From Oscillospiraceae bacterium (GTDB taxonomy: Bacteria; Bacillota; Clostridia; Oscillospirales; Ruminococcaceae): a DNA stretch of 48,986 bases. Where the stretch lies: assembly GCA_017536405.1 (NCBI GenBank), contig JAFXHL010000005.1:1-48986 (forward strand), written 5' to 3'. Made by a program: the position numbers and the translations under genes. Shown here piece after piece: positions 16,690-25,917 of the stretch; the first letter of the stretch is position 1, and every line of letters starts with the position of its first letter. A model generated the notes under the pieces. That model was not told the DNA's origin and did not search any database. It worked only from the letters and a program-made list of their open reading frames with translations.

Positions 16690-18033
16690 GTGAAAAAAGT
16701 TATTACATACGGAACATTTGACTTATTCCACGAAGGGCATTACAAACTTCTTGAGAGGGCAAAAGCACTTGGAGATTACCTCATTGTCGGCGTTACATCA
16801 GAAGAGTTTGACCGTTCGAGAGGAAAACTCAATGTCGTTGACTCGCTGGTAACAAGAATTGAAAATGTAAAAAAATCAGGATTTGCCGATGAAATCATAG
16901 TTGAAGAAGTTCAGGGGCAGAAATTCCGTGATATAAAGAAATACAATGTAGATATATTCACAGTAGGCTCGGACTGGACAGGCAAATTCGATTATTTAAG
17001 TGAATTCTGTGAAGTTGTTTATCTCGAAAGAACAAAGGATATATCAAGCACAGAACTCAGAAACAGTTCACACCCGATTCTGCGTATGGGTATTATAGGG
17101 ACAGGCAGAATTGCTTCAAGATTTATCCCCGAATCACATCTTGTAAGTGGTATTTCGGTTACAAGTGTCTATAACCCTAAAAAAACAAGTGCAGATGCTT
17201 TTGCTGAAAAATGGGACCTTAACTCATACAGCGAAGAAAATGGTTTTGACGAATTCCTTTCATGCGTTGACTGCGTTTATATAGCAACACCCCATCAGTT
17301 CCATTATGATTATGCGATGAAAGCGATGAAAGCAGGAAAACACGTTCTCTGCGAAAAGCCGATTACTCTTACAAAGAGAGAAACAGAAGAACTCTATGAT
17401 TTTGCCGAAGAACATAATCTCGTTATTATGGAAGGCATAAAGACAGCATTCTGTCCCGGATTCAATAAACTTATAAGTATGGCATGCAGTGGAAAGATAG
17501 GAACAGTAAGAAACATAGAGGCTTGTTTTACAAAGCTTGAAAATCCTAAAAGCCGTGAACTTACAGACACAGAATACGGCGGAAGTTTCACAGAACTTGC
17601 AAGCTATACACTTCTTCCCATAATAAAGCTTTTCGGAACAGATTATGAAGAAGTCCGTTTTGATTCGATAAAGAACGAAAAGGGAATAGATATTTTCACA
17701 AAGGCTTATTTCAGATATAAAAGTGGAATGGCGACAGCAACCTGCGGACTCGGTGTAAAATCCGAAGGTCAGCTTATCATTTCGGGAACAAACGGATATA
17801 TCCTTGCTGAATCTCCATGGTGGAAGACATCTTATTTTGAAGTAAGATATGAAGACCCTAACAATATCGAAAAATATTCCGAGGTATTCCTTAAATTCGG
17901 TTTAAGATACGAACTCAGCGACTTTGTTTCCGCGATAAACGGAAATAAGAAGAATGACATCAAACTTACAAAGAAAGAGTCTGTTGCGATAGCGGGAATA
18001 ATCGAAGAATTTATGAAAACAAAAAATCAGTAA
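16690..18033 (+). CDS. Cytidylyltransferase fused to a Gfo/Idh/MocA-type oxidoreductase
   Basis: 447 residues if started at the GTG at 16690, which follows CGGGGTGA and places the first strand (KKVITYGTF) right at the N-terminus as in free-standing enzymes; an ATG at 16624 is possible but adds 22 unrelated residues. Residues 1-130 form a glycerol-3-phosphate cytidylyltransferase-like domain: GTFDLFHEGH (8-17, the nucleotide-binding HxGH box) and KDISSTELR (about 117-125, the RTxGISTT-like box). From about 137 a Rossmann domain begins (MGIIGTGRIASRF) with the EKPIT box of the Gfo/Idh/MocA family and a C-terminal beta domain. The enzyme would make a CDP-activated polyol and perform an NAD(P)-linked reaction on a sugar or polyol. 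Its position ahead of LicD genes supports a role in surface-polymer decoration. Confidence 0.85.
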   Translation: MKKVITYGTFDLFHEGHYKLLERAKALGDYLIVGVTSEEFDRSRGKLNVVDSLVTRIENVKKSGFADEIIVEEVQGQKFRDIKKYNVDIFTVGSDWTGKFDYLSEFCEVVYLERTKDISSTELRNSSHPILRMGIIGTGRIASRFIPESHLVSGISVTSVYNPKKTSADAFAEKWDLNSYSEENGFDEFLSCVDCVYIATPHQFHYDYAMKAMKAGKHVLCEKPITLTKRETEELYDFAEEHNLVIMEGIKTAFCPGFNKLISMACSGKIGTVRNIEACFTKLENPKSRELTDTEYGGSFTELASYTLLPIIKLFGTDYEEVRFDSIKNEKGIDIFTKAYFRYKSGMATATCGLGVKSEGQLIISGTNGYILAESPWWKTSYFEVRYEDPNNIEKYSEVFLKFGLRYELSDFVSAINGNKKNDIKLTKKESVAIAGIIEEFMKTKNQ

Positions 18034-18044
18034 GGAGTTTTTTG

Positions 18045-18983
18045 ATGTCTGATTTTAAAATGGTTGAAATATCAGAAGAAACTCTCATAAAAATTCAGAA
18101 GTTAGAACTTGATATTCTCAAAGAGGTAGACGCTATATGTCGAAGAAACGGAATAAAATATACCCTTTGTGGCGGAAGCCTGCTTGGTGCTATAAGACAC
18201 AAAGGGTTTATCCCGTGGGATGATGATATTGATGTTTCTATGCTGAGAGAAGATTATGACAGATTCTGTGAGATATGTAAAACAGAACTTGACAGTGAAA
18301 AATATTTTCTTCAGACAACCGATACCGACCCTGAATACAGATTTACCTATGCAAAACTTCTTCTTAACGGAACAACATATGTAAGGTCGGGTTATGAACA
18401 TATGAAATACAGAACGGGGATATTTATAGATATATTCCCAAGAGACGGATGTTCTGACAATCCTCTGCTGTTTTTAATACAACGCAATCTCGGTTATGTT
18501 ATGAGAAAAATTCTCTATTCGCCTATGGGTGCTGTAAGAAGCCCTAAAGCTTCTGCAAGATTTATTTTCCGCATTTTAAGACATCTTCCGAAATCTTTTC
18601 CTGTTAAGATTCTGTCTTTCATAAAATGGCTTAATTTCAATAAAGAAACAGATGTTGTCTATTGTTATGGTCTTATGGGATATAAAGAAAAGCGAAAGCT
18701 TGATATGGGTAAAGAGAGATACAGAGAATACAAGAAATCTCTTAAAAGCGAAACACCTGAACAAAAAAGAGAACGCAAAATACGCGAACGTGGTCTTAAA
18801 AGATATTTTTTTAAAGAGATTACCGATATGCCGTTCGAGGATATGAAAGCGATGGTTACGGATTATTACGATATATGGCTCAAATACAATTATGAGGATT
18901 ATATGAAACTTCCACCCGAGGAAAAGCGAAAAATTCATCAAACAACTTCATATTATAGTTTAGGAAAGTATGAGAACGACTGA
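18045..18983 (+). CDS. LicD-family phosphotransferase (first of two)
   Basis: 312 residues from the ATG at 18045; GGAG lies 7 bases before it, and the TTG one codon earlier is not needed. The LicD core is GGSLLGAIRHKGFIPWDDD (43-61) with the catalytic Asp cluster in PWDDDIDV, then DIFPRDG. LicD proteins move phosphocholine or similar phospho-substituents from a CDP-activated donor onto glycans such as teichoic acids. Compared with the next gene it has an inserted basic region (about 225-265, rich in Lys/Arg/Glu) before a common C-terminus. It follows the fusion gene by 11 bases. Confidence 0.88.
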   Translation: MSDFKMVEISEETLIKIQKLELDILKEVDAICRRNGIKYTLCGGSLLGAIRHKGFIPWDDDIDVSMLREDYDRFCEICKTELDSEKYFLQTTDTDPEYRFTYAKLLLNGTTYVRSGYEHMKYRTGIFIDIFPRDGCSDNPLLFLIQRNLGYVMRKILYSPMGAVRSPKASARFIFRILRHLPKSFPVKILSFIKWLNFNKETDVVYCYGLMGYKEKRKLDMGKERYREYKKSLKSETPEQKRERKIRERGLKRYFFKEITDMPFEDMKAMVTDYYDIWLKYNYEDYMKLPPEEKRKIHQTTSYYSLGKYEND

Positions 18984-19006
18984 ATATATGACTGGGGATA
19001 TGTTAA

Positions 19007-19822
19007 ATGGGAAAGTTTGAATATACACAGGAAAATTTGAGAAAACTTCAGCTTGTAGAACTTGAAATGCTCAAAGAACTTGACATGATATGCAGAAAAA
19101 ACAATATCAAATATATTATCGACTCAGGAACACTTCTCGGTGCTGTGCGTCACGGAGGATTTATCCCCTGGGATGACGATGTCGATGTTTCTATGTTAAG
19201 AGAAGATTATGATAAATTCTGCAGAGTATGCAAAACCGACCTCGATAAAAAATATTTTCTTCAGACGCATAAAACGGATAAGGGATATCGTTGGGAATAC
19301 GCAAGAATACTTAAAAACGGAACTGTCTACATCCGGAAAGACCACGAAGAACTTAAATCAAGAAATGGTATTTTTATCGATATTTTCCCACGTGATAATG
19401 TTCCTGAAAACGGAATGGGATATCATTTCTGCAATTCACTTTCCTGGCTTTGCAGAAAGATGCTTTATTCTGAAGTAGGGGAACATCACGCAAAGGGAAC
19501 CTGGAATAAAGTCGGATTTGCCTTTCTCAATCTTTTTCCGAAATCTCTTGCACATAAGGGTGTAGAATATCTTGTCAGAAAATATAAGGATATAGAAACT
19601 GAAAAGGTAAGAAGTTTCGGATGGGGATCACGTGCTGAAACAAAAGGCTATCGCAAGGAATGGTGTGTAGACACCTGCGATATTGTATTTGAAGGAATAA
19701 CAGTAAAAGCACCCGTCAAGACTCACGAATATCTTGTTCATGCTTTCGGAGAGGACTATATGACACCTCCTCCTGAAGATAAGCGTCAACCGATACATAC
19801 AGCAAAATACATAAAATTCTGA
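19007..19822 (+). CDS. LicD-family phosphotransferase (second of two)
   Basis: 271 residues, the typical LicD size. The core is GTLLGAVRHGGFIPWDDD (41-58) with FIDIFPRD further on, very like the preceding gene over the first 130 residues (shared SMLREDYD and KYFLQT), so the pair is a tandem duplication that has diverged, mainly by the insertion in the first copy. The C-terminus ends with PPEDKRQPIHTAKY, as in LicD proteins. Two copies may act on different positions or different phospho-donors. The start follows an ordinary but weak GGGGA site. Confidence 0.88.
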   Translation: MGKFEYTQENLRKLQLVELEMLKELDMICRKNNIKYIIDSGTLLGAVRHGGFIPWDDDVDVSMLREDYDKFCRVCKTDLDKKYFLQTHKTDKGYRWEYARILKNGTVYIRKDHEELKSRNGIFIDIFPRDNVPENGMGYHFCNSLSWLCRKMLYSEVGEHHAKGTWNKVGFAFLNLFPKSLAHKGVEYLVRKYKDIETEKVRSFGWGSRAETKGYRKEWCVDTCDIVFEGITVKAPVKTHEYLVHAFGEDYMTPPPEDKRQPIHTAKYIKF

Positions 19823-19843
19823 TGATTCAATAAGGAAAATGAA

Positions 19844-21022
19844 ATGCCTAAAATATCAGTTATTATTCCTGTTTATAATGTCGAAAAATATCTTCCTAAA
19901 TGCATAGAAAGTGTTTTGAATCAGACACTCAGCGATATAGAAATCATTCTTGTAAATGATGGTTCAGAGGATTCATCAGGAGAGATATGCGAAAGATATG
20001 CAAAGGCTGACAGCAGAATAAAATATATCTGTCAGGAAAATCAGGGAGTTGTAACAGCGAGAAAAAACGGAATGGAATATGTGACATCAGAATATGTAAC
20101 CTTTGTCGATTCTGATGACTGGATAAGTGAAACTTTTTTTGAGGAATTATATAACAATATAAATGGATGCGACCTTGTTCTTTCGGGACATTATAAAGTA
20201 AAAGAAAAGGCTGTTATGTATATAGACAGAATACCGAAGGGAATATATGATACTCCTGAAAAAATGAAATATATAACAGATAATATCCTGTATTCACAGG
20301 ATCCTCATATAAAATCTTCTGTTGCCATATTTCTGTATATGTGTTCAAGGTTGTATAAATCAGAGACAGTCAGAAAAGTTTTTGAGGAAGTCGATAAAAC
20401 ACTGTTTTTTGATGAAGATGTTGATTTCTTATCAAGATATATACTCAGATGCAGATCTGTCAACTGCACAGATATATGCGGATATTATTATCTTGACAGG
20501 TTGGATTCCTGCATGAATACAAAACACGATGATTATCTTCTGAATCTTCATAATCTTTATAATTCACTGCGCAAAGCATTTGAAAAGAACGAATATTCAG
20601 ACTCTCTGATAAAACAACTTCAATTAAGAATGACTAATCTTATATTCACCAATACTCCCGGAAGAATGGGATTTCATCCCGAATGTATGATAATAAAATA
20701 CATAAACCCGTTTCTCAATAAAATTGAGGGAAGAAAAACAGCGCTTTATGCTGCTGGTGTTGTCGGAAAGAATTATTATTTACAGATGAAAAAATCAAAG
20801 GGCGGTGCACCTTCTGTATGGGTTGACAGAAACTATGAACTCTATAACAATGATTTCCCCGTGCATCCCGTTGAGGAACTTAAAATCGCAGATTTCGATC
20901 ATATCATCATAGCAGTTGAAGACGAAAAAATTGCAGAATCAATCAGACAGAATCTTATCGGAATGGGATTTGATGATGATAAAATCCTCTGGGAAGAACC
21001 GATAAAAGTTTATACTCCATAA
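19844..21022 (+). CDS. GT2-family glycosyltransferase with a C-terminal Rossmann-like domain
   Basis: 392 residues. The GT-A fold is marked by KISVIIPVYNVEKYL (3-17), VNDGSEDSS (37-45), ENQGVVTARKNG and the metal-binding DSDDW (89-93). The last 95 residues (from KTALYAAGVVGKNYY) form a second domain with a glycine turn, an Asp-Arg-Asn strand end and a final I-x-x-x-L pattern; the same layout makes up the whole of the small protein at 34309-34734. GT2 enzymes transfer sugars from nucleotide donors in the cytosol. It closes the 16690-21022 operon. The ATG at 19839 is out of frame. Confidence 0.85.
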   Translation: MPKISVIIPVYNVEKYLPKCIESVLNQTLSDIEIILVNDGSEDSSGEICERYAKADSRIKYICQENQGVVTARKNGMEYVTSEYVTFVDSDDWISETFFEELYNNINGCDLVLSGHYKVKEKAVMYIDRIPKGIYDTPEKMKYITDNILYSQDPHIKSSVAIFLYMCSRLYKSETVRKVFEEVDKTLFFDEDVDFLSRYILRCRSVNCTDICGYYYLDRLDSCMNTKHDDYLLNLHNLYNSLRKAFEKNEYSDSLIKQLQLRMTNLIFTNTPGRMGFHPECMIIKYINPFLNKIEGRKTALYAAGVVGKNYYLQMKKSKGGAPSVWVDRNYELYNNDFPVHPVEELKIADFDHIIIAVEDEKIAESIRQNLIGMGFDDDKILWEEPIKVYTP

Positions 21023-21025
21023 AAA

Positions 21026-21066
21026 ATCTCCCCGCAACCTATCTGGTTGCAGGGAGTATTTTTATT
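21026..21066. terminator. Terminator between the GT2 gene and the convergent diguanylate cyclase gene
   Basis: CTCC-CCGCAACC (21029-21039) pairs with GGTTGC-A-GGGAG (21045-21056) with one bulge, followed by TATTTTTATT on the plus strand and A-runs giving T on the minus strand. Confidence 0.75.
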
Positions 21067-22981
21067 CTTTGTTTTCTCTTTGTTTCTTCTTGCGTTCGGT
21101 TTTGTTTTTATACATTTCTTCGTCGGCGGTTTTGAAAAGATCCTGATACTCTGAATCCTCTTCTGCGATAGCGAAGCCGAGTGAGAATAAAAGCGGAACT
21201 GTAAGCCCTTTTTCGAGAGTCGCCTTGCTGTTGCTCTGGATATACTGAAGAGTTTCGATAGCTTTCATAAGCTCTTCTTCACTGTCATATCCATAAAGGA
21301 AGAGAACAAATTCATCCCCGCCCTGTCTTGATGCGATACTGCTTTTTATACCGAAATTGTTTATGATATCTGCTATCTTTTTAAGATAGATATCACCCTT
21401 TTCGTGACCATAGGTGTCATTTATCTGTTTAAGACCGTCAGCGTCTATCATAATAACGGCATTCTGACCCAGAGCCTCTCTGTCTGTGAAAAGTTCATCG
21501 AGTTTTTCTGTAAGCCCTCTTCTGTTATAAAGACCTGTCAGGGTGTCGACATCTCTTTCTCTTTCCATACTTTTAAGTTTCTTTATTTCGTCGGTAACAT
21601 CAACGACTATTCCGAAAACAATACCCTCATTTTCGGTTTCTTCAATGCGGATATATTTTTCACCCATCTGATAAATCCCCGTTTCGTTTTTAACAGGGTT
21701 TGTTTTTATACCTTCAATGAATGCTGAAAATTTGCCCTTGTCAGAAGAAAGAACTTCCATCGATTTTTCATCTTTTCCGAAAATCAAGGGGATGTTTTCG
21801 GTGTATCTTACTTTATTCATCTTTCCACCGAATTCATATGTTCCGATATGAAGATTTGTCTTGCTTAAAATATAAGACATACGCTCGTTGTTAGCGAGAA
21901 GACTCTTCACCATTTCGTTTATATAGGAACTGAGTTCTATAAATTCCTTACTGTTTTCAACATCAACGGTTTCATCGAGATTTCCCTCTGAAATTGTCTG
22001 TAATTTTTCGTTTACATCGTGTATTCCCTTAACAACGCATTTGTCCATATATTTAATCATCGAATTCGCAAGTATTATAGAAAGGACTATAAGGGCAAGT
22101 GTTGTCCAGAAAACAGTCATCGGAGTCCTGCGGTAAAGGGTGCTTGCGTTGACAACGCGTCCGATATGATAGTTTTCGCCGACCTGTTTGAATACACAGA
22201 AACAAAGAGTTCCGTTTATTTCGTTATGGAAACCATCAGGGTCTGTTTCTATTCTTTTCATATTAAAGCCGACATCCGAGGCGCTTTTCCCTGTCATACC
22301 TTCTATGCTTGAACCGACAATTTCTCCGGTTTGACAGTTGATGGCATAATAGTTTGCATCGGGACTTACCCTGAAAAGTGAGAAGATATACGAAAGCTCA
22401 TTCTTTTCGGTAACTTTCATAACATTGACAGGTTCAACGCCTATCTGAACGATGAATTCGCCATTCCCACTCCATACAGCAGAATACTGCATAGGCTTGC
22501 TTTCAGCGGTGTTAGGGGTTATATCCTGAACAAGTTTGAGTGACTTATCTTTAAGCATAGGTTTAAAGAACATTATCTGTTCGCCCGAATCAAATGTAAG
22601 ACCATAGTATTTCGGGTGCGTTCCCGCATAGATTTTTCCTGTTTCATCAAAAATATGTATTTCGTCGATCTCAACCGATTTTGCAATTCTTTTCAGTTCA
22701 TAAAGATTGTTTATCGCATCGGGGTCACTTTCAAGAATTCTCGAAACGATTTCTGCGTTGTTAAGGCAGGTCTGATAATACTCCTCTTCGATTTTTTTAA
22801 GTTCTTTCTGATTTTCTTCGATAACCTGACTCATCTGCTGTAAGGTTATGTGCGCATCGTCAACTGCACGAAGCTGTTCTGTAAAAATCTGAACAAAGAA
22901 CAGCAATAAGACTATAAGAAAAACAAGTATAGCGGTTATTCTATACATATACCTGCTGATTATTTTATTAAGTGGTTTCAT
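21062..22981 (-). CDS. Membrane-bound diguanylate cyclase (GGDEF)
   Basis: 639 residues. The second ATG (22981) is chosen: GGAG is 8 bases from it but only 2 bases from the first ATG at 22987. A helix at about 10-32, an extracellular sensor region of about 250 residues and a second helix near 290-310 are followed by a HAMP-like linker, a probable PAS-type domain and the GGDEF domain. GGDEF is intact at 554-558, after TLTGLYNRRGL and MIDADGLKQINDTYGHEKGD. No RxxD inhibitory site is seen five residues before GGDEF. There is no EAL domain. It should make c-di-GMP in response to an external signal. Confidence 0.92.
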   Translation of the reverse strand: MKPLNKIISRYMYRITAILVFLIVLLLFFVQIFTEQLRAVDDAHITLQQMSQVIEENQKELKKIEEEYYQTCLNNAEIVSRILESDPDAINNLYELKRIAKSVEIDEIHIFDETGKIYAGTHPKYYGLTFDSGEQIMFFKPMLKDKSLKLVQDITPNTAESKPMQYSAVWSGNGEFIVQIGVEPVNVMKVTEKNELSYIFSLFRVSPDANYYAINCQTGEIVGSSIEGMTGKSASDVGFNMKRIETDPDGFHNEINGTLCFCVFKQVGENYHIGRVVNASTLYRRTPMTVFWTTLALIVLSIILANSMIKYMDKCVVKGIHDVNEKLQTISEGNLDETVDVENSKEFIELSSYINEMVKSLLANNERMSYILSKTNLHIGTYEFGGKMNKVRYTENIPLIFGKDEKSMEVLSSDKGKFSAFIEGIKTNPVKNETGIYQMGEKYIRIEETENEGIVFGIVVDVTDEIKKLKSMERERDVDTLTGLYNRRGLTEKLDELFTDREALGQNAVIMIDADGLKQINDTYGHEKGDIYLKKIADIINNFGIKSSIASRQGGDEFVLFLYGYDSEEELMKAIETLQYIQSNSKATLEKGLTVPLLFSLGFAIAEEDSEYQDLFKTADEEMYKNKTERKKKQRENKE

Positions 22982-23019
22982 ATACATTTCTCCAATTTTA
23001 TATACAGTAATATAAAATA

Positions 23020-23048
23020 ATTATACCACAACAAAAAATCTGTTACAA
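23020..23048 (-). promoter_or_regulatory. Promoter of the diguanylate cyclase gene
   Basis: Minus-strand TTGTAA (23043-23048), 17-base spacer, TATAAT (23020-23025) with TGG in front of the -10. So this gene is transcribed apart from the operon that ends just upstream. Confidence 0.6.
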
Positions 23049-23107
23049 TATTGATAAAGGGATATTTTTTAGATAAAATATGTCGATTCTGAAAAATTTT
23101 TTTACAA

Positions 23108-23139
23108 ACAAAAATGGTATCGTTCTGAAAGACGATACC
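23108..23139 (-). terminator. Terminator of the carrier-protein operon
   Basis: GGTATCGT (23116-23123 on plus) pairs perfectly with ACGATACC (23132-23139); on the minus strand it is followed by ATTTTTGTTTG. It lies 8 bases beyond the phosphopantetheinyl transferase stop codon. Confidence 0.8.
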
Positions 23140-23147
23140 CTTATAGC

Positions 23148-23714
23148 TTATTCACTTTCGCAGACGGAAATAAACAAACCTTCTCTTTCTTCTGAAAAGA
23201 ATTTTTTCGTTGTTGTATCCGCTTCTTTAAGACCGTGAGAAAAACCCTCTCCCGTCATCTTTATGAAACTTTCCTTGCGGGTCCAGATTTTTGTGAATTC
23301 CCTCGCTTTATCGGGGGAGTTTTCAATCTGTATAAGTTCATTTTCTGAACAGACCTTTTCGGCGAGTCTTTGTGAAAAAGGTTTTATTTCTTCTGCGTCA
23401 ACGCCTGTTTCTCTGTCTGAAACAACGCAAACACAGCATTTTTTTGAATGACTTATACTGAAGAAAATATCGTTTCTGTCTTTAAGATAAGGTTTTCCTT
23501 TTTCCGAAAATAAAAGCTCAAAACTGCTGATTCCATAGTCGTTTTCAAGGGCGGTTTTAAGAAGATTATAACAGAGAAAAGACTTTCTTCTGTCCTCCTC
23601 TTTTTTATATCTTCCTGCCCTTTCTTTAACGGATTGTGGCATAGACTCTGTAATTTCAGAAAATTCTTTTTCAGAAAATTTTTCAAAGTCTGAATAAAAG
23701 TAGAGTTTAAACAT
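23148..23714 (-). CDS. 4'-phosphopantetheinyl transferase, Sfp type
   Basis: 188 residues, slightly shorter than typical Sfp. The family motifs are present: FFSISHSKKC (84-93), GVDAEEI (104-110, magnesium-binding Asp/Glu) and FTKIWTRKESFIKMTGEG (140-157, the W-x-x-K-E-S box). It transfers the phosphopantetheine arm of coenzyme A to the serine of a carrier protein. The obvious partner is the carrier protein three genes upstream in the same operon (Ser34). The start overlaps the SCP-2 gene stop as TAATG, so it is translationally coupled. Confidence 0.92.
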   Translation of the reverse strand: MFKLYFYSDFEKFSEKEFSEITESMPQSVKERAGRYKKEEDRRKSFLCYNLLKTALENDYGISSFELLFSEKGKPYLKDRNDIFFSISHSKKCCVCVVSDRETGVDAEEIKPFSQRLAEKVCSENELIQIENSPDKAREFTKIWTRKESFIKMTGEGFSHGLKEADTTTKKFFSEEREGLFISVCESE

Positions 23715-24088
23715 TATGCTTTTTTCTTTGAAGTCTTTTTCTTAGCGGGCTTTTCTTCCTTCTTTATTGTGTCAACAATATTCTTGAATTCAAGCGCCTT
23801 TTCGATGCTTCCTTCTATCCTGAGCTTGCCTACTGTAAAAGCAAAAACGGGGTCAAGTTCGCCTTCAATGAGTTTGAGGAAATCTTCTGCACCCATGATG
23901 AATTTACAATCTCTGTCGTAGTATTCATAGGGTTCACAGAAAACCTGTCTGTCTTTAAGTTCGATATAGAAAGCGCCTTCGCCTTCGCCTTCGATATTAA
24001 CCTGAACAGCAAGATGTCCGCCCATATTGCTTACATCGCTTTTCATAACGGTTTCTTTTGTCTTGTTGAAAATTTCTACATATGTCAT
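23714..24088 (-). CDS. SCP-2 sterol-transfer-fold protein
   Basis: 124 residues, the size of a free-standing SCP-2 domain. The fold is supported by GAFYIELKDRQVF, CKFIMGAEDFLKLIEGELDP and the closing AFTVGKLRIEGSIEKALEF, the family's G-x-L-x-I-x-G-D/S box. The last 17 residues are a Lys-rich tail (KPAKKKTSKKKA). SCP-2 domains bind acyl chains, acyl-CoA or other hydrophobic molecules in a tunnel. In this operon it could hold the acyl substrate or product of the neighbouring ligase and condensation protein. Located 11 bases after the ligase gene. Confidence 0.85.
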   Translation of the reverse strand: MTYVEIFNKTKETVMKSDVSNMGGHLAVQVNIEGEGEGAFYIELKDRQVFCEPYEYYDRDCKFIMGAEDFLKLIEGELDPVFAFTVGKLRIEGSIEKALEFKNIVDTIKKEEKPAKKKTSKKKA

Positions 24089-24099
24089 AAAATTTCTCC

Positions 24100-25644
24100 T
24101 TATATCAGGTCGCCCTGTTTAGTCTGCTGACGCTTGATTTTCTTAGAAGTAGTCTTGTCGAATTCTTCGTTTCTTATGCGGATTTTTCTGATTGTCTTTG
24201 CGGATGTGACTGTTGTGTTGATAACCTTTATGAGTTCAGAAATTTCTGCATTTATTTCATCGGTTGATTTATCCTTGAAATATTCTCCATTCGGGAAAAT
24301 TTCCGCTGTTATGAAGCCTTCTTCGGCATAAACCATAACTTCGGCAACCATATCTTTTCCTACAAACTTGTTTTCGATTTCCTCGGGAGAAACGTTTTCA
24401 CCGTTGCTTAAAATGATAAGATTCTTCTTTCTTCCTGTAATGAAAACATGATTGTTTTCAACATAACCGAGGTCGCCTGTGTGAAGCCAGCCGTCAGCAG
24501 TAAGAACTTCCGCGGTAGCGTCGGGGTCTTTATAATATCCCTTCATAACAGAGGGGCTCTTTACAACGATTTCGCCGTCTTCGATTTTAACTTCACAGCC
24601 CTTTACTATTGTTCCTACATCGCCGAAGCTTTCATCTGTAAAGAGAGATGATGTTATACGGGGTGAACACTCTGTCATTCCGTAACCCTGTGATATAGGA
24701 ATACCGAGTTCTTTATATCCGCTCTGAATTTCGGGTGCGAGATAAGCACCGCCACTGTAAATACCTTTGAGTCTTCCGCCGAAAACAGCCTGCGCTATCA
24801 TCTGTGGGGGAATTTCAGGCTTCGCAGCAGATGCAGCTTTAATCTGCTTTAAGATAGTTTCCGCAATCATAGGAACGAGAAGAATGATTGTTGGCTGAAA
24901 AAGTTTGAGGTTCATCGCAATTCTCATAATAGAGTCGTTAACGCAGATTGTTGTTCCGTAGCGAAGCCCTAAGAGAATATCACAGGTAAAGCAGTAAACA
25001 TGATGAATAGGAAGAACAGTCATTATTGTTTCTTCGGGAGTACTTTCGTTTTCACAGCACATTGTGTTGTCGATAAGGTTGCCGTGAGTAAGCATAACAC
25101 CCTTGCTCTTTCCTGTTGTTCCTGATGTGTAAACAATTGCCGCAAGGTCGTCTTCATTGATTTCAGGGAGCGTTTCAGATTCACTGTATTCAGAAACAAT
25201 CCTTTCTGTTGAGACAGAGCCTTCTGTTTCCTGAAGGGGAATATAGTATTTTACATCGGGGCAGTTTGCCTTTATAGCGTCAATCATGGGAGTGTATTTT
25301 GTATCATAGAAGAATACAGAAATATCCGCTCTCTGTAAAAGTTCGCAAAGGTCGGGGCAGGGAAGCTGTGCATCAAGAGGAACTATTGGGTTCTTCGTTG
25401 AAACAGAGCCGAAATAGCTTACAAGATAAGCATAACTTGTAGGGCCTATTACTGCCGCATGGAACTTTTCACCGATTTCTGTCAGAAGATAGTTTGCGAG
25501 CTTATGACAATCAGATTTAAAATCGTTGAATGTTTTTTCAACTATATCCTTGCCGCATTTTTCTTTAAGGAAAATTCCGTCACCATAAAGGGCGGCGGCG
25601 CGTTCATAAAGGTCACGAAGTGTCTTTACATTAGTCTTGTTCAT
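24100..25644 (-). CDS. AMP-dependent acyl ligase (ANL family)
   Basis: 514 residues, ATG at 25644 with GGAG upstream. The ANL core motifs are all seen: VYTSGTTGKSKGVMLTHGN (171-189, ATP loop), a QGYGMTECSPR segment near 325, GWLHTGDLGY (Asp that binds ribose) and GRKKNLIILSNGENVSPEEIE (hinge and Lys region). It should activate a carboxylic acid with ATP to the acyl-AMP, then load it on CoA or a carrier protein. No carrier or condensation domain is fused to it, and the gene directly upstream encodes a separate carrier protein, so loading of that protein is the likely job. The substrate acid is unknown. Confidence 0.9.
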   Translation of the reverse strand: MNKTNVKTLRDLYERAAALYGDGIFLKEKCGKDIVEKTFNDFKSDCHKLANYLLTEIGEKFHAAVIGPTSYAYLVSYFGSVSTKNPIVPLDAQLPCPDLCELLQRADISVFFYDTKYTPMIDAIKANCPDVKYYIPLQETEGSVSTERIVSEYSESETLPEINEDDLAAIVYTSGTTGKSKGVMLTHGNLIDNTMCCENESTPEETIMTVLPIHHVYCFTCDILLGLRYGTTICVNDSIMRIAMNLKLFQPTIILLVPMIAETILKQIKAASAAKPEIPPQMIAQAVFGGRLKGIYSGGAYLAPEIQSGYKELGIPISQGYGMTECSPRITSSLFTDESFGDVGTIVKGCEVKIEDGEIVVKSPSVMKGYYKDPDATAEVLTADGWLHTGDLGYVENNHVFITGRKKNLIILSNGENVSPEEIENKFVGKDMVAEVMVYAEEGFITAEIFPNGEYFKDKSTDEINAEISELIKVINTTVTSAKTIRKIRIRNEEFDKTTSKKIKRQQTKQGDLI

Positions 25645-25662
25645 AAAAATCTCCTTTAGGGA

Positions 25663-25890
25663 TTAAGCCTTGATTGAAGCTATGTATCTCATAGCGTCGC
25701 CTACTGTCTGAAGATTTGTAACCTGTGATTCGTCAATGACGATATCGAATTCCTGTTCGATTTCTCCTAAAAAGCTCATAAAATCATATGAGTTGAAACC
25801 GAGGTCTTCGATAAATCTTGAATCTTCAGTAACTTCTTCGGGGAGAACGTCAACATAATTAGAGATGATTTCTGCAAATTTTTCAAACAT
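25663..25890 (-). CDS. Acyl carrier protein, free-standing
   Basis: 75 residues, acidic, with the carrier-protein pattern: helix, then DLGFNSYDFMSFLGEIEQEF, where Ser34 in the N-S-Y triplet is the phosphopantetheine site (the D-S-L box in classical carriers), and a final helix (LQTVGDAMRYI). It does not look like the housekeeping AcpP, which has DSLDTVE around the serine and lies beside fatty-acid genes. Together with the ligase, condensation-type protein and dedicated phosphopantetheinyl transferase it forms a minimal thiotemplate set. It begins 27 bases after the condensation-protein gene. Confidence 0.92.
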   Translation of the reverse strand: MFEKFAEIISNYVDVLPEEVTEDSRFIEDLGFNSYDFMSFLGEIEQEFDIVIDESQVTNLQTVGDAMRYIASIKA

Positions 25891-25917
25891 AATAATAACT
25901 CCTTTTTTATCTTTCTC

